Shown: in pieces, positions 33,301-48,300 of the stretch
Numbering within the stretch: position 1 is the first letter of the stretch
How the letters are laid out: each line of letters opens with the position of its first letter
Assembly: GCF_030272615.1 (NCBI RefSeq)
Contig: NC_081413.1
Location: 560,269,945 to 560,333,944 of the forward strand
Direction: 5' to 3'
DNA length: 64,000 nt
Source of the DNA: Cryptomeria japonica
Lineage: Eukaryota > Streptophyta > Pinopsida > Cupressales > Cupressaceae
Position numbers and translations under genes: made by a program
Notes under the pieces: model-generated
What the model was told of the DNA's origin: nothing
Seen by the model: the letters and a program-made list of their open reading frames with translations, nothing else
Database searches by the model: none

Positions 33301-36300
33301 TGTTTATTTTTTCCACCAAGTCGGCCTATGGAGAGATGTAGAAGGTGAGCGCTCTATATATTGGAGGTGTTGTTTCACAATTCAAATCATTCAATCATCC
33401 TTTCAAGTGCGAAATTGGAGAGCAATTTGAGGAGCGAAATCCAAAGGAGTGGAGTGAATTTCTACTAAGTGTGGAAGAAGCTAGTGGAGGACGAAATTCA
33501 TCTTGAAAGCTATTGGAAAGGCGTATTTCTTGCTAGTTTGGAGGATAATTTCCAGATTTTTGAAGACATTTGAAGGCGAATTTCTAGATTTTTGAAGAGG
33601 AAGGTGGAGTTCTTTTCCAAGCTAAAGGGGGCGCATTTTGCTAAAGGGAGTCTTGATCTACATTTTGCCTAGCGAATTCTCCTATTTTTGCATCATTGTT
33701 TAGAATTAATTCCCAAGTGGAGGTATGGCGTAATCACCTTGGCACCATTTTTTGAAGATTTAAATTTTGCTTTGAAAATCCTAAATTAGGAAATGATAAC
33801 TCAAGATTTATCATGAAGTTTCCTAATTAAAATCTTGAATCTTCCTTTTAAAGTTTAATTTTTAGATTTCAAGATATATTACTAATTTTGAAATGTTGTG
33901 TAGGTATCAAGATGGCGACTCCCAAGCTCGAAAGATCTACAAGTTGGAAGACTTTCCTCAAGGAAAATCAAGCCAGATCAAGGACGATCAAGCAAGGACA
34001 AGGGCGACCTCCTCCAGCCTAGCATCGACAAGGACGACCTTCTTTGGACTAACGTCATCAAGGGCGACTTCTCCAATCCAGTATTCCAAGGTGAGGTACA
34101 TCAATCATCTTGCACATCAAAGACGCAAGAAGTTAGAACAAGGGTTCGTTGAAGAAGCAGATAGTTCCAGATGAATTAATTAAAGCTAGCTTCTCAACAA
34201 CATCAAGTTGAATATTTACCAAGTTATAAGTGTCGGACGAGGTGGCATCCTAGTCATCGCTCATCCAGTCAGTGTGGTCCACCTCAGCATGTCCAGATTC
34301 AATGTACCTAACTCATGGAAGGTGGCACAAACTCCGATGTACCTACCCCGGCTATCCATTGGTCGATCTTTCCAGAGAGGACATGTGTCCAAGCAATACA
34401 ATTTTATCATTGGTCAAGCATTAAATGTTATGTAATGGTTGTAACAAACCCTAATTAGGGTTTTCATTGTTGAATCTTGGCCATTGATCTTGAATTGATC
34501 TAAGCCATCGAATTGTATTGAGGGCACTATATAAGCCCTGGCATTTCATTTTGTAAAGGCAATGATTAGAGAGTTAGAATAGGAGTTGGAAGCAGTTAGT
34601 GAATAGAGAGTAGTTAGCTAGTTGATAGAATAGCAATTAAAGTAGAGTAGAGAGAGAAGGAAAAGGTTGTTGCCAAGATGTTGTTGTAAGAGACTTGTAA
34701 AACTTCATTGAAGAAATGGTGAAATTTATGGGTCGATTTGACAATTTGCATGGTCTTTATACTTCTCATATTTGATTTCATGTTATTAGATGAGTGGAAG
34801 AAATGTGCTTGATTGATGATGGAATTCGTATATCCATACTACTAGCAGTTTGTTGATTGCAGACTTGCCTTGTGTAGTCTACTGGAATCATTCAGCTTAA
34901 GCTTAACTTCAATTGTCACTTCTTCATTGATATGCATCAACCTGATGGTGTCTATGCCTGCAGTGATGATTTGAACATCATAAAGCTTTCCTTCGAAGAT
35001 CGCACTAACCTTGTGGAGATGTCCCTGTGATGTCAAAACAAGACTTAGTTAGAATTTCATCAAAGATCATTCATTGCTCTTACATTCTTAGTGTTAGGAT
35101 TAGATCTTTTCCTCGCCCTCATCTTTTTTTTCCTTTTTTCAAGTCAAAGCTAGTAAGAGCCTGTGTTCCAACAATATTCAAAGCAAATCAGAAGTTCAGG
35201 CATCAAATGTAAGTCCCCTTGTGATTCCAGCAAATCACATCATACCACAGAGAGCTTATCCACACGTAGAGACCCTACATACAAGAACCTTGAAGTCATC
35301 CTGATTGATCCTTTTTCGCGATATCTTCAGCAATCAAAGGCTTTATTCAAGAGAGGATAAGGTACCCTTAGGTATTTTATTCTGTGTTTGATAGTGTACA
35401 AAATACACGTCAACAGGCACTAAAGCGGGATATTTAAAAAGAAAAACATGAAGTTTGACAAACACCTCGGCCAACCTTAAACAATTACACATTAGATGCA
35501 CATATAAATTTCAGATTTAAGCAAGAAAAGCCATAACATCGTATTTACATGGGAAAACCCTTTTAAAAAAAAACCCACACTCCAAACAAAGCTGCATTGT
35601 AATACAGCAACAAAGAGTTACAATACAAAGTATAGAGCCAATGTTCTTCAAGAGTAGTTACAACAACAGAGAATTCTGGAGCAATTCCAGCAACATAATG
35701 GGGTCTCAGAAAATAATCAATCTGTCTCATAAAATCAACTTAGGCACCAACATATTTATAGAGCTCAACATGGTTTCCAAAGCCATCTTTCATGCCTAAG
35801 AGGTAAGTGGTGTAAATAAAAACCAACTTGCCATTCCCATGACATGTTGCACGTGGCAACTTCCAAAGCACTAACACTTGTCTAATCCCAAATGGTCCTC
35901 TTGCCTAATGCAATGCGCATTCAACAAAGAAATTGCAATAACCAAGAATAGGCACCTTCCTTACCTTACACCACTTGTCAAAAGTGAACTCCACCATAAA
36001 TGTCAAGCTAAACATTAACTCCTCACGACTCTTTCGCTGAACTAGTAACCGTCATAGTCATAACGGAAACTTGTCATTGTCCCAACATAGCATCTTATGA
36101 CACTAGCCCCCTAAAATTGAGGACCTCTAAGGTGGCTGCTAACTTCCTAGAAAATAAGAATCCATGTCATAGTTTCACCTTCAATGTAGGATGCCAACTC
36201 ACCAAGAGGTCCCACAAAGATGACATGACTTAAGAAGTTAGAAACATAGGATATAACAATATATGCAACAATTAGTTAAATAATTCAACATGTTAGGACT

Positions 36301-39300
36301 TTAAGGTTGAGACACCTTAATCCCAACACTAATGGCATGATGAAGGGTACTCCTCCTCAAACACAATCATATGCAAACAAAAGAAACTTCAAGACAAAGA
36401 AGTATGCAACTTTTATTATTATTTTATCAAAACAAGTACAAAAACCTGTAATACAACTATCAAAGTTATAAGACCTCTGTTAGAGCTGTATGGGCTGCAA
36501 TATAAGCAGGAAAATCGGACATGCAAGTTTGGAAATTACAATAATGGCCACAGGAAACAACACCTAACCCTGTGTTGAAAGCGGCAACTTCACCAATCTC
36601 CTTATCTTGAATAAGCTTATTTTCATTTGTGATGGATTAATATGATTTTTCCACATGTCATAGAATTAAGAATTGTGACTCCCATTTGGGCACCACATGA
36701 ATCCAGCTGTCCCTTTTGGCCACTTTTGGGCCTACAAAAGATCATTTAAGGCCTCATATATCAATCTAAAGAATTTTATCAGGATGACGGAAACCTAAAT
36801 GATTAGTATCTACCATTCCATAACTAATCTTCACTTGAAATTCACCCACAAAGTGCAGTTTACCAATTTGGAGCTTCGAGGAAATTTCAAGTTCCAACGC
36901 ATTCATATGCAAACATAATAAAAATAGAAACCCTTTTCACCAACTCAAAATAGAGATTTTTTTTTTGTTTTTGTTTCTGATGATGCAAGGTTGCTCATAC
37001 ACCTTGGATGCTCTTGCATCATGACATAAGGAATGAAGATGATGTGGAGAAAGAAAGGGAAATTTTGATCCCTCGAAAACAAATGCTAAGAGAAAAACAA
37101 AATGAAGAGGAAAGGTGATGGAATGAACTATCCATGAGAAGTCCTAAATGAACCTCGTGTAGTATGCTGCCAACACCATGAAACTCCTAACATTTGAGGT
37201 ATTAGTGTGTATTAGCCATTCCACTATGACTCTAAAATTTGAGAGGTCTATAGATGTAGCTTCACCAAAAGTGCCCCAGGTATTGAAACTTTTACTGAAA
37301 GGAAAACATTTCTTATCGTTAGCAATAGCATACAAGAAGTGCTCCATAGGCACTACAAAACCTACCTCAAATTTTCTGCATACGCTTCCTCCATCCAGGA
37401 AAAAATCAAGATGTCATCGAGGAACACCAATGCAAATTAATATAAATAAATATGGCAAAAACTCTTCATGAGCCTCCTGAATATGGCAGGGTCATTAGTT
37501 AGCCGGAAAGGAACCACAGTGAACTGATGATGCCTATATATGGTCAGAAAAGCTATCTTGTAGATATCAGCTTCTGCAATCCTGAGTTTCTAGTATTCAG
37601 ACATCAGGTATAATTTACAAATAACCTGCCATCCTTGACCTAATGAACCAGTAGTCCCACTAGGAGGATTATCTTTATCTAATGGAGTTGGCATACATCG
37701 ACAGCTACCAATTCCATATGAACAACACCTTACCAAGCATTATATATGGGAGATCTTGTAGGACACCATTGAGTTTGGACTGTCTAGAGGACTGAGTTAC
37801 TTAGGGTCTTGTTATGTTGCAAGACATGAAGCAATATGTGACCTTGAGCAAACAAAACCCCCAAAAGGCACAGTATCGTAGGAAGAAGTATGTTGATGCC
37901 AAAGCATTGGATCAGCATTTCTCACTCACGTGTGAGGTATTTTTGAAAATTCGACCCCACAAGAACCCCACTCATTATGGAAAAAGATCTAAGCTTGCAC
38001 CTATATTTGTGGGGCCTTTTGAGATCCCCGACTTAGAGTGGTCGGTAGCTAACCATCTAACATTGCCACCCATCTATCAAGGATCCATGTCATCTTCAAT
38101 TTACCCATCCCACGGAGATATATACTTGACAATTGCCATGTGTTGGATTTGGGTGATCCTGCAGGTAGAGGGAGATGGGCATCTGGTTTTGGAGCTCCTA
38201 TATATTGTGGGGCATTAGAGGTTGGGCCTTGAGGCCAAGAGATGGACCAAGTTACAGTCTAGTGGGGTAGTGTTGACGTGTATTTTGTACACAATCATAC
38301 ACAGAATAAAATACCTAAAGGCATCTTATCCTCTCTTGAGAAAATAGTCTCTAACTGCTGAAGATTCGCGTAAAGGATCAGTTAGGTAGACTCCAAGGTT
38401 CTTTTAGTGGGGTCTCCACATGTGGACAAGCTCCAGTGGTATGATGTGATTTGCTGGAATCACAAGGGGACTTACATTGAACTTCCGATCTGCTTTGCTG
38501 GACACAGGCTCTTACTAACTTAGATTAAAAAAATGGAAAAAGGATAAGGGCGAAGAGAGGATCTAATCCTAATACTAAGAATGTAGGAGCAATGACTTGA
38601 TTTTTGATGAAATTCTAACTAGGTCTTGTTTTGACATCAATGGAACATCTACACAAGACTAGTGCAATCTTCTAAGGGGAAGCTTTATGATGTTCAAATC
38701 ATCACCGCAGGCATAGATACCATCCAAGTTGATGCATATCAATGAAGAGGCAACAAATTGAAATTGAGCTTAGGCTGAATGATTCCAGTTGACTACGCAA
38801 GGCAAGTCTGCAATCAACAAACTGCTAGTAGTATGGATGTACGAATTCCACCATCAATCAATCACATTTCCTCCATTCATCTAATTATCTACCATCTAAG
38901 ATTGAAGACTTCAACAAGAAACCATGCAAATTGCAAGAAAACGACATATTTCACCATTACTTCAATGAAAATGGAGTTTGTTTACAATCAATGGCAACAA
39001 TTTCTTGCCTTGTCCTCCTATTCTACTCTAATTGCTATTCTATCAACTATATTCTAACTCTTCCAACTATTTACAACTCTCTCTAATCATTTAAAATTCT
39101 TTTTTACAAAATGAAATGCCTGGGCTTATATAGTGCCCACAATACAATTTGATGGCTTAGATCAATTCAAGATCAATGGCCAAGATTTTACAATGAAAAC
39201 CCTAATTAGGGTTTGTTACAACCATTACATAACATTTAATGCTTGACCAATGATAAAATTGTATTGCTTGGACACATGTCCCTTTTAGAAAAATCGACCA

Positions 39301-42300
39301 ATGGATAGCCGGGGTAGGTACATCGGAGTTTGTGCCACCTTCCATGAGTTAAGTACATTGAATCTGGACATGCTGAGATGGACTTCATTGACTGGAGGAG
39401 TGATGACTAGGACGCCACCTCATCTGACACTTGTAGCTTGCTAGATATTCAATTTGATGTCGTTGAGAGGCTATCTTTAATTAACTCTTGTCCTAACTCC
39501 TTTTGTCCTTGATGTGCAGGATGATGTACCTCGCCTTGGAACGCTGGATTGGAAGAGGTCGCCCTTGTCTTGGCTTGATCGTCCTGGCGAAGACCGTCCT
39601 GGATCCGGCTTGATTTTCCTTGATGAGACCTTCATTTGATGCCTACACAACATTTCAAAATTAGTACCATGATCTTGCAATACATAACATAAATTAGAGA
39701 GCAAATTTTAGGAAACTTAATGATAAGTCCTTTATTAATCATTTTCTAAAAATGACTCTTGAGCTAGGAATTCAAAATTTCAAAATTTCAAAATCTAAGC
39801 TATGACGATTAACAATCAAAATCAAAACAATAAATCCATATCGCCATACCTCACTAGAGAGCTAACTCTAGAATGCAAAATGAGGAATTTGCCTAGGCAA
39901 AAATCAAAATTCGATAGTCTTGATGTGATCTTCAAAAGAACGTTCCTCTTATCAACTTCGCCACCCTTCAAGTCTTGGACGTGATTTCCTCTTCAAGTTA
40001 GCAATTTCGCCATCTTTGATATGTCTTTGACGTCCTAGGCAACTTCGCTCAAATAGAAACTTCAAGTTCGCCTCTCCTTTGGATAGTAGTTTCGCACCAC
40101 CTTTGATTGAATTCGCTCCTCTTCTTGAATGATAATTTCGCCCTTCCTTTGTATGAAATTCGCTCCTCTTTTTGAATGATAATTTCGCCCTTCCTTTGTA
40201 TGAAATTCGCTCCTCTTTTGCCTTCTCCAAGTTGCATATGAGAGATGATAAATGATGATGTGAAAATGAAATAAACACCTTCCTTTATAGGCGCTCACCT
40301 TCATATTGACCTTAGGCCGACTTGATAATTAATAAGGCAAATTAAACGATTTTTTAATAAATAATAAAGGCCGACCTTGACAAAATAAACCCAAGCGCTC
40401 CCTTTTGATTTTTATTAAATTAATAATTAATTATTAAATGCCTTTATTTTTAATTAATAAATTTCGATTTTTTTACAAAGGCAAAAAATAATTAATAAAT
40501 ACATACCATGCGCTATTTAAATGCTTTTAATTAAATATCGATTTTTTCTAGCATTTAAATAAATTTAAAAAATGTGTTTTAAGCGCCAAAATGAAAAAGT
40601 GGGAAGATACGTACCTCATCGCCCTGGTCCCTGACTGAGGGACAGGAGCGATTTTGCTCTTGTGGGCCTCATTTCACTTCATCACCTTCGAAAATTATAT
40701 TCAACGGATTCGCAATGCCTCCTTTCATTCATTCATGCCTTGAGATCGGTTGAAATTTGGCGAGAAAATCATCTACAACAAAAATCGCTCTGGTCCCTTC
40801 CTGAGGGACAGGAGCGAACTTAAGCATTTTGGTCCTTTGTTGACGTTTGATAATCTTCAATTTGTCTTCAACGGGTTCGATTGACCTCCTTTCTTGCCTT
40901 CGAACATAAAAGTTTGCTTGATCTTTGCCCAGATCGTACCTTATGAAGAACTTCGCTCTGGTCCTTCAGTGAGGGACAGGAGCGAATTTGACCCTCTAGG
41001 CAAAACTTCATCATCTCATTGTTTTTGATCAAGTCTGGATGCTCTATCATGCTCATTTCGTCCTTCACCATGCCTTTGATGTCTCGATTCGTCCAAAGAA
41101 GGTCAGGAATGGCCTAACTAAGCATTTTCGCTCTGGTCCCTTGGTGAGGGACACGAGCGATTCGCTTTGGTCCCTTGGAGAGGGACGGGAGCGCATTTCG
41201 CTCTGGACCGTTGGAGAAGGACACGAGCGAAATTTGACTTTTCGCACTCTCAATCAGGACAATTTTAATGGAATATAACATTTAAGTATAAGTGACATTT
41301 CCTTCTATGTTTCTTCTTTCTTATACTTTAAGTTATATTCCATATATACTTTCAGGATGTTTGAGAGTGGTTTCAGACCTCCAGGAGTTATATTGCAAAA
41401 TCTAGTTTTTGGAGGTTTTTCAGTTTCCAGACTTAGTCAAATTTCAGGATCAGGACATTCCAGACTTAGCCAAATTTCAGGAGCAGGACCTCACTCAAGC
41501 CGGACTTGCTACCCTGTTGATCTCCCCGACAACACTTCAAGTTATATTCATTTGATAAAATGTACCTCTTTGGACCTTCTCACATCGTCAAGACGTTAAA
41601 ATCTTGCAAGGACAAAGCAAAATTGGATTTGTAGCTCCGGTCCTTCACTGAGGGACAGGAGCGATTTAGGCAATTAGCACTGTTATGGACGTCCCAAAAA
41701 TCTTCAATTTATATTCAACGCATTTATCTCATGTTTTTCCTTGTTTTTGAACGTAAACTTGCCTTGACCTTTGTCTGGATTTTGCATAATGAAGGAAATC
41801 GCTCTGGTCCCTGGGAGGGGGACGAGAGCTACAAGGTACCTCGCCCTGGTCCCTTGGAGAGGGACAGGAGCGATTTGGTCAATATAGGTCATTCTCCTTC
41901 GTTTTTGCACCTCAAATTATATTCATTTGGCAAAGCATCTTCCTTTGGACGTCCTCAAATCATTAAGTCATCAAAATCTTGCAAGGACGAGGCGAAATTG
42001 AATTTGTAGCTCCGGTCCTTCATTGAGGGATAGGAGCGATCTTTCCTCTGGAGGCATTTCTGTGCTCATGAAAATCTTCAATTTATATTCAATGGAAAGA
42101 TCTCGTCGTTCTCCATTATTTCAAACGTAAAATTTGTCTGGACTCTGCAGGGACGATGAGATATTTGAAATTGAGCTCCCGTCCTTCACTGAGGGACAGG
42201 AGCGATTTTGCTCCTACAGGCCAAAATAACAAGATTTTTCACATTTTAACACTTCACAAGGCGAAAACAAATCATTTGAAATGCCTAGGATCAAAATTCA

Positions 42301-45300
42301 AAAAAGTCAAAATTTGGTCAAAAATATTCAATTGGACAAAAATTCACATTTCATCTTCAACACTTAGACAAATTTAAGCTCTGCATCAACATTCCAATTG
42401 AAAATTAGACCATTCTGGCAAATTCATTGCATTCAAAATTTGCATTCTAGAAAAGGAAATTCAAAAAGCTCCCAAAACCTGACTGGATTTTGGTCCGAAA
42501 AGACGGTAATTAAAACCCTAAGGCTTGACCCTAAATCCAGACAATTAACAAACTAACAAAACCCTAAAAAAAAAAAGCAAAGCGAAAACGAGCAAAACAA
42601 GCAAAAAACATGGGTCCCCATTTGCAATGGGGCGATGTGTGAAAACGTCACAACATCTAGCGCCACCTTGAATAAATGTTGAAAAACATTTCAGAGATAA
42701 AGACTCAATCGACACCTAGAACCTCTGGAAAATTCAACCGAGCTCATCAAGAGATTAGAAAATGCACTCAAAGTAGAAGGAGAATCTTTAACCAAATCTA
42801 GACACTTAGTCTTTGATTACCCAAGTGTGTGCAAGTGTATTCATTCCTCTCGACAAGACAACTATAACTTTCAGGTTCCCCTGTGATTAGCTACGTAGTT
42901 TATCTAAACTTCAAAAGCATCCTGGATAGAGCCTCGCTGCCAGTCAGACGTCCATAGTCCCGACGAGGTTATCGCCGCAAGCTCACGAACATTGCTCCAT
43001 TGCCAGCCAGGCGTCTATAGCCCCGATGGAGTTACTCGCATATTCCCTTTAGCCAATTTTGATATTTCGTTTCATTTCACTTTTCTCCTCATTTTTCTTT
43101 TTCGTTTTCTCTTTTTTTCTCATTTTTTCCTTTTGATATTGCTTTTTCTCTTCGTCAATTCCTTTGGCTCATAAGCAGTGAAGCTTACTAGGGTTTGAGG
43201 ATTGCGGTGGCGCTGAAGCTAGATTTTAGATTTTTCACCAATCACAGCTTTGCCCGAAAACCATAATGACTCGGAGTCTATTAATGTGTGAAAATATAGT
43301 AATCAACAGATGTCGGCATCAAGACACAGAAAATGATTCCCTTCCAAGTCAAATACAGGTCCTGATCAGATGATAAAGCTAAAGAGGAACAACCTCGGAT
43401 TCCAAGCACTTCATGAATAGATATCTAAGAAATGAGTCTAACATAAGATCCAGGATATTGCCAGCGTGCGGGCAACAACACAAACGCCTTTCTCACAAGA
43501 CGGAGACTCCCACTCAAGACACCTAAACTAAAGCAAACCGACCGACAGACCGACCCAAAGCAAACTAAACTAAAACGCACACCAAAAGAAAACTAAAGAA
43601 AGCAAACAACTAAACTACCTGAGCCACACTAGATCATGAGTCAAATGACTCAAGGCAAATCAAGAACAAGGCTCAAAAGACCTCTAATCTAAAACACGAA
43701 AAGAAAACCTACTCTAAACCTATATACAAGAGTCCTAGACTCGACACGACTCAAGGAAGCAAAATATACACATAACTTTACATGATTTCTCAGGTTGTGC
43801 AACAGGAGCATGGCAAACGTGACGGTTCTCAACCGGGCAAATTCATCCTTAAATACAGAAAAGCAAACTCTCACCATGCATTTCTCATACTCAAGCAAGT
43901 TTTCACTCAAAATGATCAACTGAGGTAATTCGTTAGGACCATGATCAATCCAGATGCAAGTTGTTTTCCCAAAATCCCCATAATCAAAATCATAATAACT
44001 TTCAAAGCTAGGATTAAGGAAAGAGACGACCTGACCCATTTCAGGCTCAAGCGGCACTGCATTGTTGCAAGCGAGGTCACCAGCTGCTTCAGGGGGTCGC
44101 CATTGGTGATGAATCATTCCACGGGCGTCCACAACATGTTGATCTTGATTAGGAAGTTCCTCTTGAAACAAGCTCAGCGCCCCCTCGAATAGCTCAAGAT
44201 TCTTTGTTTTTACTGAGATATCTTGCATAAACCAAGCATCTTCATGAAACTTTGTCAGCATATCTTCAAAAATGAGAGTCTCCTTGATGGATTGAGCTTC
44301 AAACATCTCCTCTAGTGGATCAAAGATAATCTCAGGTGACCTTTCTTCTTCAAGTATAGTCTCGGGAGGTCGAAGTTGATGATGGATCATATCACTCCCA
44401 GTAACTTGCTTATCTAGAAAAAATTTTGGCAGTGATTCCATTTGTGTTTCCTCTGCAAAATCTTTCAATGCTTCCTCAAATAGCATAATGGTGATAAAAT
44501 CTTCAAGCGCCCCTTTGAATTGTTCTTCATACCTGGGCTCACTTATGATAATTTGTAGCTCTTCACTCAATATCTCAACTTGATTGTCTTCTTCAATGAG
44601 GCCATTTGAAACCTCCTCCAATTCAATCTCAAGGATTTCCTTTTGTAGCATAAGTGAGAATTCTTCAAGGAATGAGTCGTCCTCTTCTTTGATTGTTTGT
44701 TCAACTCCTGGATCTTCCTTTATTACTGCTGGGGTATCTTCAACTGATTCTTCAACTTTTGTTTCATGGTATTCTTTTTCAGGTGCAAGGCATGGCGAGC
44801 TATCCATTGTAATACATTGATCATCAGGTGCATTGGTATCGTCAACGTACACTTGATCCTTCTCACATTCAGATGCTGAAGCAATGTCTTGTTCATAGGT
44901 TCTCCTAAATTCGGCTGCGAGATGTGCACCCCAAGATCCATTCATGATACATTCTTCCTCGGACAAAGTTGGCATTCCAAACTGGTTTCTGACTTGATTG
45001 ATAGCCATTTCACATACTGAGCAAGTAAATTCCGAGTGAGGTGAGTTGTGAATTCTACACCACAATGGTAGCAATATGTTTTCCAAACGCATTTCACCAT
45101 TCAAAATGAGTTGACTCTCAATCATCCACATGAAGCTTAGAAGAGGATCCTTAGTCTCTGGGACACTGAAGTTGCCTTCTTCCGTTTCTGGCCTTGGGAC
45201 ATCCCAAAAGAAGATTTTTCCTTGCGCTGCCGATTCCATCCTTGATAAGTACTTCAAGCAATGCATCTCATCATGTTCCTCTGTCTCATGAACTCGACAC

Positions 45301-48300
45301 TGCCCTTGTCTTGCAAACTCGGACAATCTGCGTGGATAAAGTTGTGTATCTAACCTCCACCAAAGTTCAGGAAAATCAACTTGTTGCTCCTCGTGAAACT
45401 GTTGTTGCTCCATTGAGAAATCTTTCTTTTTTGATTTTTTGATTTTTTGATTTTTTTGGATTTTCAATTTTTCACTTTTTTTTTTATTTTCTATTTTTCA
45501 CTTTTTTTTTTGATTTTCTATTTTTCACTTTTTTTGGATTTTCTGGAATAAGAGAGATCTTGAATATCTCAGATTCAACTTGAACGTTCAACTGGTTCCA
45601 GCTTGGTTCCTTCTTGCGTAAGTCCAACTGACGATCCAGCGATCACCTTCCTTCTTTGTTTGAGAAAAAACTTTCCACTGATCTTCCTTGGATTCAAGAG
45701 TTCGTGTTCACTGTCAGGCGCTCCTCAGGATCTGACGTTCAAATGCTCGCCCTCCTTCTAGCGCCAATTCTGTTGACGTGTATTTTGTACACAATCATAC
45801 ACAGAATAAAATACCTAAGGGTATCTTATCCTCTCTTGAGAAAATAGTCTCTAACTGCTGAAGATTCGCGTAAAGGATCAGTTAGGTAGACTCCAAGGTT
45901 CTTTTAGTGGGGTCTCCACATGTGGACAAGCTCCAGTGGTATGATGTGATTTGCTGGAATCACAAGGGGACTTACATTGAACTTCCGATCTGCTTTGCTG
46001 GACACAGGCTCTTACTAACTTAGATTAAAAAAATGGAAAAAGGATAAGGGCGAAGAGAGGATCTAATCCTAATACTAAGAATGTAGGAGCAATGACTTGA
46101 TTTTTGATGAAATTCTAACTAGGTCTTGTTTTGACATCAATGGAACATCTACACAAGACTAGTGCAATCTTCTAAGGGGAAGCTTTATGATGTTCAAATC
46201 ATCACCGCAGGCATAGATACCATCCAAGTTGATGCATATCAATGAAGAGGCAACAAATTGAAATTGAGCTTAGGCTGAATGATTCCAGTTGACTACGCAA
46301 GGCAAGTCTGCAATCAACAAACTGCTAGTAGTATGGATGTACGAATTCCACCATCAATCAATCACATTTCCTCCATTCATCTAATTATCTACCATCTAAG
46401 ATTGAAGACTTCAACAAGAAACCATGCAAATTGCAAGAAAACGACATATTTCACCATTACTTCAATGAAAATGGAGTTTGTTTACAATCAATGGCAACAA
46501 TTTCTTGCCTTGTCCTCCTATTCTACTCTAATTGCTATTCTATCAACTATATTCTAACTCTTCCAACTATTTACAACTCTCTCTAATCATTTAAAATTCT
46601 TTTTTACAAAATGAAATGCCTGGGCTTATATAGTGCCCACAATACAATTTGATGGCTTAGATCAATTCAAGATCAATGGCCAAGATTTTACAATGAAAAC
46701 CCTAATTAGGGTTTGTTACAACCATTACATAACATTTAATGCTTGACCAATGATAAAATTGTATTGCTTGGACACATGTCCCTTTTAGAAAAATCGACCA
46801 ATGGATAGCCGGGGTAGGTACATCGGAGTTTGTGCCACCTTCCATGAGTTAAGTACATTGAATCTGGACATGCTGAGATGGACTTCATTGACTGGAGGAG
46901 TGATGACTAGGACGCCACCTCATCTGACACTTGTAGCTTGCTAGATATTCAATTTGATGTCGTTGAGAGGCTATCTTTAATTAACTCTTGTCCTAACTCC
47001 TTTTGTCCTTGATGTGCAGGATGATGTACCTCGCCTTGGAACGCTGGATTGGAAGAGGTCGCCCTTGTCTTGGCTTGATCGTCCTGGCGAAGACCGTCCT
47101 GGATCCGGCTTGATTTTCCTTGATGAGACCTTCATTTGATGCCTACACAACATTTCAAAATTAGTACCATGATCTTGCAATACATAACATAAATTAGAGA
47201 GCAAATTTTAGGAAACTTAATGATAAGTCCTTTATTAATCATTTTCTAAAAATGACTCTTGAGCTAGGAATTCAAAATTTCAAAATTTCAAAATCTAAGC
47301 TATGACGATTAACAATCAAAATCAAAACAATAAATCCATATCGCCATACCTCACTAGAGAGCTAACTCTAGAATGCAAAATGAGGAATTTGCCTAGGCAA
47401 AAATCAAAATTCGATAGTCTTGATGTGATCTTCAAAAGAACGTTCCTCTTATCAACTTCGCCACCCTTCAAGTCTTGGACGTGATTTCCTCTTCAAGTTA
47501 GCAATTTCGCCATCTTTGATATGTCTTTGACGTCCTAGGCAACTTCGCTCAAATAGAAACTTCAAGTTCGCCTCTCCTTTGGATAGTAGTTTCGCACCAC
47601 CTTTGATTGAATTCGCTCCTCTTCTTGAATGATAATTTCGCCCTTCCTTTGTATGAAATTCGCTCCTCTTTTTGAATGATAATTTCGCCCTTCCTTTGTA
47701 TGAAATTCGCTCCTCTTTTGCCTTCTCCAAGTTGCATATGAGAGATGATAAATGATGATGTGAAAATGAAATAAACACCTTCCTTTATAGGCGCTCACCT
47801 TCATATTGACCTTAGGCCGACTTGATAATTAATAAGGCAAATTAAACGATTTTTTAATAAATAATAAAGGCCGACCTTGACAAAATAAACCCAAGCGCTC
47901 CCTTTTGATTTTTATTAAATTAATAATTAATTATTAAATGCCTTTATTTTTAATTAATAAATTTCGATTTTTTTACAAAGGCAAAAAATAATTAATAAAT
48001 ACATACCATGCGCTATTTAAATGCTTTTAATTAAATATCGATTTTTTCTAGCATTTAAATAAATTTAAAAAATGTGTTTTAAGCGCCAAAATGAAAAAGT
48101 GGGAAGATACGTACCTCATCGCCCTGGTCCCTGACTGAGGGACAGGAGCGATTTTGCTCTTGTGGGCCTCATTTCACTTCATCACCTTCGAAAATTATAT
48201 TCAACGGATTCGCAATGCCTCCTTTCATTCATTCATGCCTTGAGATCGGTTGAAATTTGGCGAGAAAATCATCTACAACAAAAATCGCTCTGGTCCCTTC

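Noticed and set aside
38779..42377. Many 60-108 codon frames repeated exactly at +7,500
   Set aside because: They lie in the LARD LTRs. Identity between copies only reflects the recent insertion, and the older solo LTR does not keep these frames as far as I can see.
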